NCBI GenBank assembly: GCA_900757025.1
Contig: CAAEMG010000131.1
Location: 1-9,543 of the forward strand
Origin: Clostridia bacterium
Lineage (GTDB): Bacteria; Bacillota; Clostridia; Lachnospirales; Anaerotignaceae
DNA length: 9,543 bases
Direction: 5' to 3'
Shown here: positions 1 to 6,556 of the stretch, in pieces
Numbering within the stretch: position 1 is the first letter of the stretch
How the letters are laid out: each line of letters starts with the position of its first letter
Notes under the pieces: generated by a model
Database searches by the model: none
What the model saw: only the letters and a program-made list of their open reading frames with translations
Told to the model about the DNA's origin: nothing
Program-made: the position numbers and the translations under genes

Positions 1-45
1 GAAGCAAAAGCTAGTACAGGCATAACTACAGCCCCCATCAGTTGA

Positions 46-543
46 GGCATTGGAATGGGATATCCCGGCGGCCCTAAAATTGACAAAGCCGCAAAAAGAG
101 GAAATCCCCATGCTGTTGAATTTCCGAGAGTTTTTCTTGAAGACGACAGCTATGATTTTTCATTCAGCGGTCTTAAAAGTGCCGTACTTAACTATTTAAA
201 CAAAGAAAAAATGATGGGACATGAAATAAATGCCGACGATATTGCGGCTTCTTTCCAAAAATCCGTTGTTGAAGTTTTGGTTGGCAAAACAATTCATGCC
301 GCAAAAGAAAAAGGCGTAAGCAAAGTAGCTATGGCAGGCGGTGTTTCTTCAAACAGTGCATTAAGAGCCGAAATGGCAGCACAATGTGAGAAAAACGGCT
401 TTTCACTTAATGTTCCCGACCCTATACTTTGCACCGATAATGCGGCAATGATAGGTTCTGCGGCATATTTTGAGTATATAAAAGGCGTGCGTGACGGTCT
501 TGACCTTAACGCCAACCCAAACCTTAAACTTGGGGAAAGATAA
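46..543 (+). CDS. tsaD: TsaD, tRNA N6-adenosine threonylcarbamoyltransferase, C-terminal part (5' truncated)
   Basis: TsaD transfers the threonylcarbamoyl group to A37 of ANN-decoding tRNAs, working in the cytoplasm with TsaB and TsaE. Numbering from the ATG at 55, visible family motifs are GYPGGPKID (2-10), FSFSGLKSAV (35-44), AGGVSSNSALR (94-104) and CTDNAAMIG (126-134), whose Asp belongs to the metal/nucleotide site. Only about 162 of the usual ~340 residues are present; the N-terminal half with the His metal-binding motif is missing. Homology seems to begin near base 46 (G-I-G-M-G-Y-P), right after an in-frame TGA at 43-45. Bases 1-42 do not encode anything like TsaD in this frame. The ATG at 55 is an internal Met, not a credible start. 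A strong terminator follows the stop. Identity is near certain; whether the gene is truly broken or just cut at an assembly edge is not decidable here. Confidence 0.93.
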   Translation, partial: GIGMGYPGGPKIDKAAKRGNPHAVEFPRVFLEDDSYDFSFSGLKSAVLNYLNKEKMMGHEINADDIAASFQKSVVEVLVGKTIHAAKEKGVSKVAMAGGVSSNSALRAEMAAQCEKNGFSLNVPDPILCTDNAAMIGSAAYFEYIKGVRDGLDLNANPNLKLGER

Positions 544-569
544 TTTAAAAATATAATTTTATATGTATG

Positions 570-604
570 AAAAGAGTGAATTTAAGTGGTTCACTCTTTT
601 TTTA
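570..604 (+). terminator. Intrinsic terminator after tsaD
   Basis: An 11-bp perfect stem (570-580 pairing with 590-600) encloses a 9-base loop and runs into a T tract through 603. It lies 26 bases after the tsaD stop codon, on the same strand. Confidence 0.9.
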
Positions 605-654
605 TAAATTATGATTTGGCAAACAGTTTGATTTGCCGAAAGCCACCAATCATT

Positions 655-789
655 TGTCATGTTGAGTTTGCGGAATCTTCGTGTTCCGCATAGTTGAAAC
701 ATCTCGTATCCTTGTCGAATATATGCTCACGGCTTTTCTTCTGAGTTTATGACTTTCTTCGACTTCACTTCGTTTCGCTCAGTATTACA
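655..789. repeat. Paired inverted intergenic element, copy 1
   Basis: The left arm (655-706) begins TGTCATGTTGAG and ends GAAACATCTCG, with an inserted 7-bp hairpin (668-690, arms TGCGGAA/TTCCGCA). The right arm (758-789) is the inverted relative; read on the minus strand it contains GAGCGAAACGAAGTGAAGTC. The arms are about 50 bases apart. The same arrangement recurs at 7731-7849. No coding sequence is seen in it. It sits between convergent genes, downstream of a terminator. Motifs of this TTGAGCG...GTCGAAACATCTC kind are dispersed in the intergenic regions of many bacterial genomes; that comparison is from memory. Confidence 0.6.
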
Positions 790-852
790 AAAAATTTTAT
801 AGTTTACTCATTTTACCAAATCAAAATATTTTCAACATCCTTTTTATCACAC

Positions 853-887
853 AAAAAAACCACAGAGAAATTTCCCTGTGGTTTTTA
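853..887 (-). terminator. Intrinsic terminator of the enoyl-CoA hydratase gene
   Basis: Arms 859-868 and 873-882 form a 10-bp stem around a 4-base AATT loop. Read on the minus strand the one imperfect position is a G-U wobble, whereas on the + strand it is an A-C mismatch, so the minus reading fits better. The stem is followed on the minus strand by seven T residues (859-853). It is about 25 bases past the stop codon. Confidence 0.85.
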
Positions 888-907
888 AAATTCAATATAT
901 ACCTAAA

Positions 908-1708
908 TTAGTTGTTCTTGTATTCAGGTGTTCTCTTGTTAAGGAAAGCATCAACGCCTTCTACTTTGTCCTGTGAAGCAAAGAGAATAGCATTTAAGTC
1001 TTTTTCAAGTTCAAGACCGTCAGCAAGTGACATACCTGCACCCTTGTTGATAGCAACCTTAGCATATCTTACGGCTCTTGGAGTCTTTGTAAGGATAAGG
1101 TTCATCATAGCTTTTGCTTCGTCAAGAAGAGCATCAGGTTCAACAACCTTGTCTACAAGACCGATTCTTAAAGCTTCTTCAGCACCGATCATTTCAGCTG
1201 AGAAAATAAGTCTCTTTGCTGCGCCGTATCCGCAAAGTCTTGTAAGACGCTGTGTGCCGCCAAAGAAAGGCATAACACCAAGGTTTACTTCAGGCTGACC
1301 AAATTTTGCCTTTGTGCTTGCAATTCTGATGTCGCAAGCCATTGAAAGTTCGTTTCCGCCGCCAAGAGCAAAACCGTTTACAGCTGCAATAACAGGTTTT
1401 TCAAGGTTTTCAATAGCGCTCATAGCCTTCTGACCATGTTCTGAAAGGCTTCTTGCTGTAAGAGCGTTAAAGTTTACAAATTCTGAAACGTCTGCGCCTG
1501 CAACAAAGCTTCTGCCTGCACCTGTGATAATTACACCCCAGATTGATTCGTCAGCAGCTATTTCAGCCATGATTTTCTGAATTTCAGTTAATGTGTCATG
1601 GTTAAGTGCGTTTAAAGCGCTTGGTCTGTTCATTGTTAAGATAGCTGTTTTGCCTTCAACTTCAATGGCAATATTCTGCATTTTGTCTTTTAAATCAAGT
1701 AAACTCAT
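908..1708 (-). CDS. Enoyl-CoA hydratase/isomerase (crotonase family), crotonyl-CoA hydratase type
   Basis: A 266-residue crotonase, the usual length, likely hydrating a short-chain enoyl-CoA (3-hydroxybutyryl-CoA dehydratase) in the cytoplasm. Motifs: NRPSALNALN (27-36), oxyanion-hole segment AGAD (70-73), GFALGGGNE (112-120) and FGQPEVNLGV (136-145). Both catalytic glutamates of true hydratases appear present (E120 and E140), which favours hydratase over isomerase. The usual PGFGGTQRL reads MPFFGGTQRL here, a small departure. The ATG at 1708 is chosen over an in-frame ATG at 1753 because AGGAGG (1723-1718) lies nine bases upstream of it. The gene is monocistronic in this window, with its own promoter and terminator. 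No butyrate-pathway neighbours (thl, hbd, bcd, etf) are adjacent, so substrate chain length is inferred from the family only. Confidence 0.93.
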   Translation of the reverse strand: MSLLDLKDKMQNIAIEVEGKTAILTMNRPSALNALNHDTLTEIQKIMAEIAADESIWGVIITGAGRSFVAGADVSEFVNFNALTARSLSEHGQKAMSAIENLEKPVIAAVNGFALGGGNELSMACDIRIASTKAKFGQPEVNLGVMPFFGGTQRLTRLCGYGAAKRLIFSAEMIGAEEALRIGLVDKVVEPDALLDEAKAMMNLILTKTPRAVRYAKVAINKGAGMSLADGLELEKDLNAILFASQDKVEGVDAFLNKRTPEYKNN

Positions 1709-1717
1709 TTTTAAGTT

Positions 1718-1723
1718 CCTCCT
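1718..1723 (-). promoter_or_regulatory. Ribosome binding site that sets the crotonase start
   Basis: AGGAGG on the minus strand, nine bases before the ATG at 1708. It makes a start at 1753 (15 residues longer) unlikely. Confidence 0.88.
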
Positions 1724-1738
1724 TAAAATACTTGTGTA

Positions 1739-1751
1739 GCCTTTAAAAGGC
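1739..1751. promoter_or_regulatory. Palindrome in the crotonase 5' leader
   Basis: GCCTTTAAAAGGC is an inverted repeat (six bases each side of one central base). It lies between the predicted promoter and the ribosome site of the minus-strand crotonase gene. It could be an operator or just a small leader hairpin; no known regulator is recognised. Confidence 0.3.
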
Positions 1752-1770
1752 ACAATTTATATACGTACTT

Positions 1771-1799
1771 ATTATATAGGCATTATGTGAAAAAAGCAA
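1771..1799 (-). promoter_or_regulatory. Sigma-70-type promoter for the crotonase gene
   Basis: Minus strand -35 TTGCTT (1799-1794), 17-base spacer, -10 TATAAT (1776-1771). Transcription would start near 1764, giving a ~55-base leader. Confidence 0.8.
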
Positions 1800-1877
1800 C
1801 AAATTAGACTATTATTTGCATACATACACTTAAAAAACTCTTTTTTTATCGTTAATGTCCATCTTTTTTAAAAGCTA

Positions 1878-1906
1878 TTGATAAATTCAGTTTTATTTAT
1901 TATACT
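1878..1906 (+). promoter_or_regulatory. Sigma-70-type promoter for the riboswitch operon
   Basis: -35 TTGATA (1878-1883), 17-base spacer, -10 TATACT (1901-1906). The predicted start near 1913 lies just before the riboswitch. It is divergent from the crotonase promoter, about 80 bases away. Confidence 0.82.
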
Positions 1907-1930
1907 GTATTAAAAAATTAATAAGCAGCA

Positions 1931-2101
1931 TTTAGGGTGTCGAAGGCTATTTTTTAGTCGGCTTCGATGAAAAGGGAAACAGGTGTAAAACCTGTACGAA
2001 CTCGTCACTGTAATAAGCAAGCCAGCACAATATGCCACTGGGTTTTTCTTGGGAAGGCGTGTTATGGCGTTAAAGCTTTAAGTCAGGAAACCTGCCCCAA
2101 A
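1931..2101 (+). ncRNA. Cobalamin (B12) riboswitch aptamer, adenosylcobalamin type
   Basis: The conserved elements occur in order: AAAAGGGAAACAGGTG (1970-1985), CACTGTAA (2007-2014), GCCACTG (2034-2040), GGGAAGGC (2051-2058) and the B12 box AGTCAGGAAACCTGCC (2081-2096). TTTAGGG (1931-1937) can pair with CCCCAAA (2095-2101) as the closing P1 stem, with one mismatch. A hairpin with arms TCGAAG (1940-1945) and CTTCGA (1962-1967) fits the 5' peripheral stem. TATGCC (2031-2036) is complementary to GGCATA (2148-2153), a candidate L5-L13 kissing interaction. The expression platform runs on to about 2210. Binding of adenosylcobalamin is expected to switch the downstream operon off. Confidence 0.95.
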
Positions 2102-2181
2102 TGTATAAGCATAACAGCCACGAGTAATTGGTTTGTATGGATTTAGCGGCATAAAAAATATTTTATATTGTCAGCCTTTCT

Positions 2182-2210
2182 TCCATGCCAATGTGCATGG
2201 ATTTTTTATT
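2182..2210 (+). terminator. Riboswitch-controlled intrinsic terminator
   Basis: TCCATGC (2182-2188) pairs with GCATGGA (2195-2201) around a 6-base loop, followed by TTTTTT (2202-2207). It lies between the aptamer and the first gene, about 100 bases before the start codon. The 5' arm can alternatively pair with GTATGGA (2135-2141, one G-U), which would be the antiterminator. Confidence 0.85.
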
Positions 2211-2310
2211 AACTGCAATATTTAATATGTGTTTTTTGCGTGCATAAAACTTTTCGCATCATTTTCTTTAAACTGTTATGCAAAACTATTTATAAAAAGG
2301 AGAATGAGAA

Positions 2311-3513
2311 ATGAAAAAGAATGTAATGGTATTAATGGCAGCAGGCATTTTAGCTGTAGGCATGGCAACAGGCTGCACATCTTCACAGCAGGCTTCATCT
2401 TCTGCCTCAGCTTCAGCATCTGCTTCTGCAAGCTCCGAAAACAGCGATCAGGCAGCGGCAGACCATGTTGCAGAACTTATTGACGCAATTTATGTACAGG
2501 AAAGAACAGATGACACAGACAAACAGTGTGAAGAAGCAAAAGCCGCTTGGGACGCTCTTACAGACGCACAGAAAGCCCTTGTTGAAGGCGAAAACGCAGA
2601 CCCGGACTATTTCGGAAGAGATACAGGCGATGCTTCTCTCGATGACCCGCTTAATCAGGACGAAATAGGTGAAAACGAAATTCTTGTTGTAAGTTTCGGT
2701 ACATCTTTTAACGACAGCAGAGCAACAGACATAGGCGGAATTGAAAAAGCAGTTGCCGCAGCATATCCCGACTGGTCTGTAAGAAGAGCCTTCACAGCAC
2801 AGATTATTATTAATCATGTACAGGCCCGTGACGGCGAAAAAATCGACAATATGGATCAGGCGCTTGAAAGAGCTGTAAATAACGGCGTTAAAAATCTTAT
2901 TGTTCAGCCTACACATTTAATGCACGGTGCAGAATATGACGAACTTGTCGAAGCCGTTGAAAACTACAAAGATAAATTTGAAACAGTTAAAATTTCAGAA
3001 CCTCTTCTTGGCGAAGTTGGCGAAGACGCATCTGTTGTAAACTCAGACAAAGAGGCAGTTGCAAAAGCTATTGCTGACGCAGCCGTTAAAGAAGCAGGTT
3101 TTGACTCAATGGCAGCCGCAGCCGAGGAAAAAACAGCATTTGTATTTATGGGCCACGGCACATCACATACGGCAAAAATTACATACAGCCAGATGCAGTC
3201 TCAGATGAACGACCTCGGCTTTGAAAACGTATTTATCGGAACAGTTGAAGGCGAACCGGAAGACACAGCTTGCGAAGCCGTTATCGAAAAGGTTAAAGAA
3301 GCAGGTTATACAAAGGTTATACTTCGTCCTCTTATGATAGTTTCCGGCGACCACGCAAACAACGACATGGCAGGCGATGACGACGATTCATGGAAGAGTA
3401 TGTTTAATGCAAGCGGTGCTTTTGAAAGTGTTGAAACACAGATTGAAGGACTCGGAAGAATTGCCGATGTTGAACAGCTTTATGTTGCACACATTGCAGA
3501 CGTTTTAAAGTAA
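2311..3513 (+). CDS. cbiK: Exported lipoprotein CbiK-type sirohydrochlorin cobaltochelatase
   Basis: CbiK inserts Co2+ into sirohydrochlorin in anaerobic B12 synthesis; relatives act on iron or other metals. The usual protein (~260 aa) is cytosolic, but this 400-residue form has a lipoprotein signal peptide (lipobox ATGC, Cys22), a Ser/Ala spacer including SA repeats (30-41) and a helical segment (about 50-93) of the kind seen as spacers in Firmicutes surface proteins. The chelatase domain covers about 121-400: ILVVSFGTSFNDSR (124-137), THLMHGAEYDEL (201-212), FMGHGTSHTA (279-288) and SGDHANNDMAGDDDDSW (345-361). Matched to the Salmonella enzyme from memory, H282 and H348 correspond to metal-site H145 and H207, and E208 to the conserved Glu of GDEYE, so it looks catalytically intact. 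AAAGGAG lies eight bases before the ATG. It is first gene of the riboswitch operon, before an ABC importer. Whether it chelates, dechelates or carries a metal or tetrapyrrole outside the cell is unknown. Confidence 0.9.
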   Translation: MKKNVMVLMAAGILAVGMATGCTSSQQASSSASASASASASSENSDQAAADHVAELIDAIYVQERTDDTDKQCEEAKAAWDALTDAQKALVEGENADPDYFGRDTGDASLDDPLNQDEIGENEILVVSFGTSFNDSRATDIGGIEKAVAAAYPDWSVRRAFTAQIIINHVQARDGEKIDNMDQALERAVNNGVKNLIVQPTHLMHGAEYDELVEAVENYKDKFETVKISEPLLGEVGEDASVVNSDKEAVAKAIADAAVKEAGFDSMAAAAEEKTAFVFMGHGTSHTAKITYSQMQSQMNDLGFENVFIGTVEGEPEDTACEAVIEKVKEAGYTKVILRPLMIVSGDHANNDMAGDDDDSWKSMFNASGAFESVETQIEGLGRIADVEQLYVAHIADVLK

Positions 3514-3540
3514 TTTAGAAAAGAAAAAGAGGAATATATT

Positions 3541-4392
3541 GTGAAAAATAAATTATTTTTAATTATAATATCGGGAATATTGGCTGTGGGTTCGTTTTCA
3601 GCCTGCCAAAGCAAACCGGCAGATGAAACTTCATCACAAAGCACATCAGTAAGCAGTCAGACAGCAGAGGCTGAACTTCCCGACGGAGAATACTCGGCTG
3701 ATTTTGATACGGACAGCACAATGTTTCATGTAAACGAAGCCGATAACGGAAAAGGCGTACTTACCGTTAAAGACGGAAAAATGACAATTCACGTAAGCCT
3801 TGCCTCAAAGGGAATTTTAAATCTTTTTGTAGGAACGGCGGAAGATGCACAAAAAGACGGTGCGGTTCTTCTTGAGCCTACGGAAGACACAGTTAAATAT
3901 TCCGATGGAACAAGCGATACAGTTTACGGCTTTGACATTCCCGTTGAAAAGCTTGACGAAGAATTTGACGTAGCTTTAATAGGAAAAAAAGGCAAATGGT
4001 ATGACCATAAGGTTTCCGTTTCAAATGCCGAAAAGCTTGATGAAAGCACAGCTGAAAATGCCGAAGAAAGCTCTTCTTCAGAAAGCACGGCAGACGTACA
4101 GCAGGCAGAGGTAACTCTCGAAGGCGGCAGCGGAAAAGCAAGCATACAGTCACCTGCCGAGCTTACTACGGAAAACGGTCAGATGTATGCCAGATTAGTT
4201 TGGAGCAGCACACATTACGACTATATGATTGTTGACGGCGAAAAATATACAAACGAAAACGAAGGCGGAAATTCAACATTTACTGTTCCAATTCCTTCGG
4301 CAGACTGCGATATTGACGTTACAGCCGATACAACAGCCATGAGTACACCTCACGAAATAGATTACACATTGCATTTTAAATCGGTTAAATGA
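3541..4392 (+). CDS. Two-domain surface lipoprotein, function unknown (NEAT-like fold suspected)
   Basis: A 283-residue lipoprotein: signal peptide with lipobox FSAC (Cys22), Ser/Thr-rich spacer (23-45), domain 1 (about 46-163), acidic Ser/Glu linker (164-189) and domain 2 (190-283). Both domains look all-beta and may be related: domain 1 has GKGVLTVKDGKMTIHVSL and KWYDHKVSV, while domain 2 has WSSTHYDYMIVDGEKY, an N-x-T-F-x-V-P strand and STPHEIDYTLHF at matching places. The order (strand, S-x-x-Y/W turn, V-x-G, F-x-V strand, Y-x-V/L end) recalls heme-binding NEAT domains; this is inference from pattern only. Domain 2 has a YDYMIVDGEKY tyrosine cluster. The start is GTG with AGAGG about eight bases upstream. 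It lies 27 bases after cbiK, and its stop overlaps the next start (ATGA). A role as receptor or hand-over protein for the importer is inferred from context. Confidence 0.8.
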   Translation: MKNKLFLIIISGILAVGSFSACQSKPADETSSQSTSVSSQTAEAELPDGEYSADFDTDSTMFHVNEADNGKGVLTVKDGKMTIHVSLASKGILNLFVGTAEDAQKDGAVLLEPTEDTVKYSDGTSDTVYGFDIPVEKLDEEFDVALIGKKGKWYDHKVSVSNAEKLDESTAENAEESSSSESTADVQQAEVTLEGGSGKASIQSPAELTTENGQMYARLVWSSTHYDYMIVDGEKYTNENEGGNSTFTVPIPSADCDIDVTADTTAMSTPHEIDYTLHFKSVK

Positions 4393-5549
4393 TTATGAAG
4401 AAAAATAATTTAGTAAAAATAATATTATTCTTAATTTCTGTTATGACTCTGAGTGCTTGCGGCGTTCAGAGTCATAGCCATACAACGGAAAAAAACGAGA
4501 ATACCGTTGATTTTGCACAGGCAGAAAAAACAGATTCCCTTAATCTTAAATATGCCGAAGAATTTTCAGTTGACAAATACGGCGACTACAGCCTTATAAC
4601 TATTGACGGCGGCAGCAAATTTCTTATTGTTCCCGAAAACTGCGATACGCCGTCAAATGTTCCTTCCGACATATACATTTTAAAACAGCCTTTGGACAAA
4701 ACATACATTGTTTCCACCTCCGTAATGGATTTGATTTCTCGGATAGGCGCTGTTTCCGACATACGTCTTTCGGGAACAAAAGAAAAAAACTGGTATGTTG
4801 AAGACGCCGTAAAGGCAATGGAAAATGGTGATATGCTTTATGCCGGAAAATACAGCGCTCCCGATTATGAGCTTATTTTAAATGAAGGCTGTAACCTTGT
4901 CATTGAAAACACAATGATTTATCATAATCCCGAAGTAAAAGAAAAGCTTGAAAACCTCGGCATACCTGTTTTGGTGGAAAAATCCAGCTATGAAAAAAAT
5001 CCTTTGGGACGACTGGAATGGATAAAGCTTTACGGAGTTTTATACGGAAAAGAAACTGAAGCGGAATGCTATTTTGACAGTCAGTCGGAAAAAATCGAAT
5101 CCGTTATGCAAAATGAAAATACGGGAAAAACCGTTGCCTTTTTCTCTGTAACTCAAAACGGAAGCGTAACCGTAAGAAAGCCTAATGACTATATTTCCCA
5201 AATGATACATATGGCAGGGGGAAACTATATTATACAAAGCTCAGACGCCGAAGAAAACGCCCTTTCCACAATGAATATGCAGATGGAAGACTTTTATGCG
5301 GCGGCAAAAAACGCCGACATTCTTATTTATAACAGCACCATTGAAGGCGAAATAACATCTGTTTCCGATTTAACGGCGAAAGACAATCTTTTTAATGACT
5401 TTAAAGCCGTAAAAGACGGAAACGTATATTGCACAAGCAATAACTTCTTCCAAAAATCCACAGGCATTGCGGAATTTATAGAGGATTTAAACACAATATT
5501 TACAGACGGAAACACGGATAATCTTACATTTTTAAAAAGGTTGAGATAA
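4389..5549 (+). CDS. ABC transporter substrate-binding lipoprotein, BtuF/FepB (cobalamin/iron-siderophore) family
   Basis: A 386-residue lipid-anchored class III binding protein for the importer encoded next. The signal peptide has lipobox LSAC with Cys24, followed by a His/Thr/Glu-rich linker. The mature part has the two-lobe family pattern: an N-terminal lobe with YIVSTSVMDLISRIGAVSD (about 106-124) and VIENTMIYHNPEV, the linking-helix segment SSYEKNPLGRLEWIKLYGVL typical of this clostridial and archaeal group, and a C-terminal lobe beginning GKTVAFFSV and ending in the AEFIEDLNTIF helix. The ATG overlaps the preceding TGA in ATGA with no clear ribosome site, so translational coupling is likely; an ATG two codons on (4395) is equally plausible. 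The riboswitch suggests a corrinoid ligand, but the family also binds siderophores and heme. Confidence 0.88.
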   Translation: MIMKKNNLVKIILFLISVMTLSACGVQSHSHTTEKNENTVDFAQAEKTDSLNLKYAEEFSVDKYGDYSLITIDGGSKFLIVPENCDTPSNVPSDIYILKQPLDKTYIVSTSVMDLISRIGAVSDIRLSGTKEKNWYVEDAVKAMENGDMLYAGKYSAPDYELILNEGCNLVIENTMIYHNPEVKEKLENLGIPVLVEKSSYEKNPLGRLEWIKLYGVLYGKETEAECYFDSQSEKIESVMQNENTGKTVAFFSVTQNGSVTVRKPNDYISQMIHMAGGNYIIQSSDAEENALSTMNMQMEDFYAAAKNADILIYNSTIEGEITSVSDLTAKDNLFNDFKAVKDGNVYCTSNNFFQKSTGIAEFIEDLNTIFTDGNTDNLTFLKRLR

Positions 5550-5551
5550 TT

Positions 5552-6556
5552 TTGAAAAGAGTAACAGCTTCTTTTGCAATCATATTAATACTGCTTTTTG
5601 TGCTTGTTTGGCTGAATATAAACAGCGGAAGCATAAATATTTCTCTAAGCGAAATTTTCGACATATTGAGCCGAACAGCCGAAGAAAGCGCAGCCTACCA
5701 TATTGTATGGGATATAAGACTGCCCAGAATAATTGCAGCTCTGCTTTTAGGCGGAGCCCTTTCCGTTTCCGGCTTTATGCTTCAAACATTTTTTTCAAAC
5801 CCTATTGCCGGGCCTTATGTTTTGGGAATTTCTTCGGGAGCAAAACTAACCGTTGCTTTAACAATGATTTTTCTTCTCGGCAAAGGCATTGTTATAAGCT
5901 CGTGGGCAATGGTTGTGGCGGCTTTTGCAGGCTCTCTTATATCAATGGGATTTGTGCTTGCCGTTTCCTCGAGGGTAAAGAAAATGTCAATGCTTGTTGT
6001 CTGCGGAATTATGATAGGCTATATATGCTCTGCCGTTACGGATTTGGTTGTTACTTTTGCCGACGACTCAAACATTGTAAATCTTCACAACTGGTCACAA
6101 GGAAGCTTTTCGGGCATAAGCTGGGGAAACATACAGGTTATGGGCATAATTGTTTTTGTTGCTTTTATGGCGGCTTTTCTTCTGTCAAAACCAATAAGTG
6201 CATATCGTATGGGCGAGGTTTATGCACAAAATATGGGCGTAAACGTAAAAATGCTCAGAGTTCTTCTTATACTTATTTCAAGCCTTCTTTCAGCCTGCGT
6301 AACGGCTTTTGCAGGGCCGATTTCGTTTGTTGGCATAGCAGTTCCTCATATTGTTAAAATGGCAGCCAAAACAAGCGAGCCTATAATTCTTATACCTGCC
6401 TGTTTTTTGGGCGGCTCTGCTGTAACACTTTTTTGCGACTGTCTGGCAAGAACGGTTTTTGCCCCAACCGAGGTAAGCATAAGCTCTGTTACGGCAGTTT
6501 TTCTTGTGCCTGTTGTTATAGCCATGATGCTCCGCCGACAGGAGGGACAATTATGA
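5552..6556 (+). CDS. ABC transporter permease, BtuC/FecCD family
   Basis: A 334-residue multi-spanning membrane protein of normal family length, forming the dimeric channel for the substrate delivered by the binding lipoprotein. FecCD landmarks: WDIRLPRIIAALLLGGALSV (53-72), SGFMLQTFFSNPIAGPYVLG (73-92) followed by ISSGA, and GPISFVGIAVPHIVK (255-269). The usual C-terminal PxExxxxxxTA-type region reads APTEVSISSVTAVF (300-313). Hydrophobic segments are spread along the whole chain. The start is TTG two bases after the previous stop, with only a weak AAGG some 11 bases upstream, so expression probably depends on coupling. Its last codons overlap the ATPase start (ATGA). Confidence 0.92.
   Translation: MKRVTASFAIILILLFVLVWLNINSGSINISLSEIFDILSRTAEESAAYHIVWDIRLPRIIAALLLGGALSVSGFMLQTFFSNPIAGPYVLGISSGAKLTVALTMIFLLGKGIVISSWAMVVAAFAGSLISMGFVLAVSSRVKKMSMLVVCGIMIGYICSAVTDLVVTFADDSNIVNLHNWSQGSFSGISWGNIQVMGIIVFVAFMAAFLLSKPISAYRMGEVYAQNMGVNVKMLRVLLILISSLLSACVTAFAGPISFVGIAVPHIVKMAAKTSEPIILIPACFLGGSAVTLFCDCLARTVFAPTEVSISSVTAVFLVPVVIAMMLRRQEGQL
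6541..6546 (+). promoter_or_regulatory. Ribosome binding site that sets the ATPase start
   Basis: GGAGGG inside the permease 3' end, six bases before the ATG at 6553. It supports that start over an in-frame ATG at 6433, which would add 40 residues encoded by permease sequence. Confidence 0.85.

Noticed and set aside
544..907. Possible CRISPR array, tRNA or small gene in the repeat-bearing intergenic regions
   Set aside because: The repeats are only two divergent inverted pairs with no regular spacers, no tRNA-like cloverleaf was found, and no open frame with a ribosome site is present.
2413..2916. A 167-codon minus-strand open frame opposite cbiK
   Set aside because: Its composition is an antisense shadow of the CbiK codons, and it has no ribosome site or family resemblance.
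5608..6357. A 249-codon + strand open frame inside the permease gene
   Set aside because: It overlaps the permease in another frame. Its product is rich in Cys, Lys and Tyr with no recognisable motif or ribosome site, while the permease frame has clear FecCD motifs.
6433..6552. A longer ATPase starting at 6433
   Set aside because: The extra 40 residues are out-of-frame permease sequence. GGAGGG before the ATG at 6553 and the usual family start support 6553.
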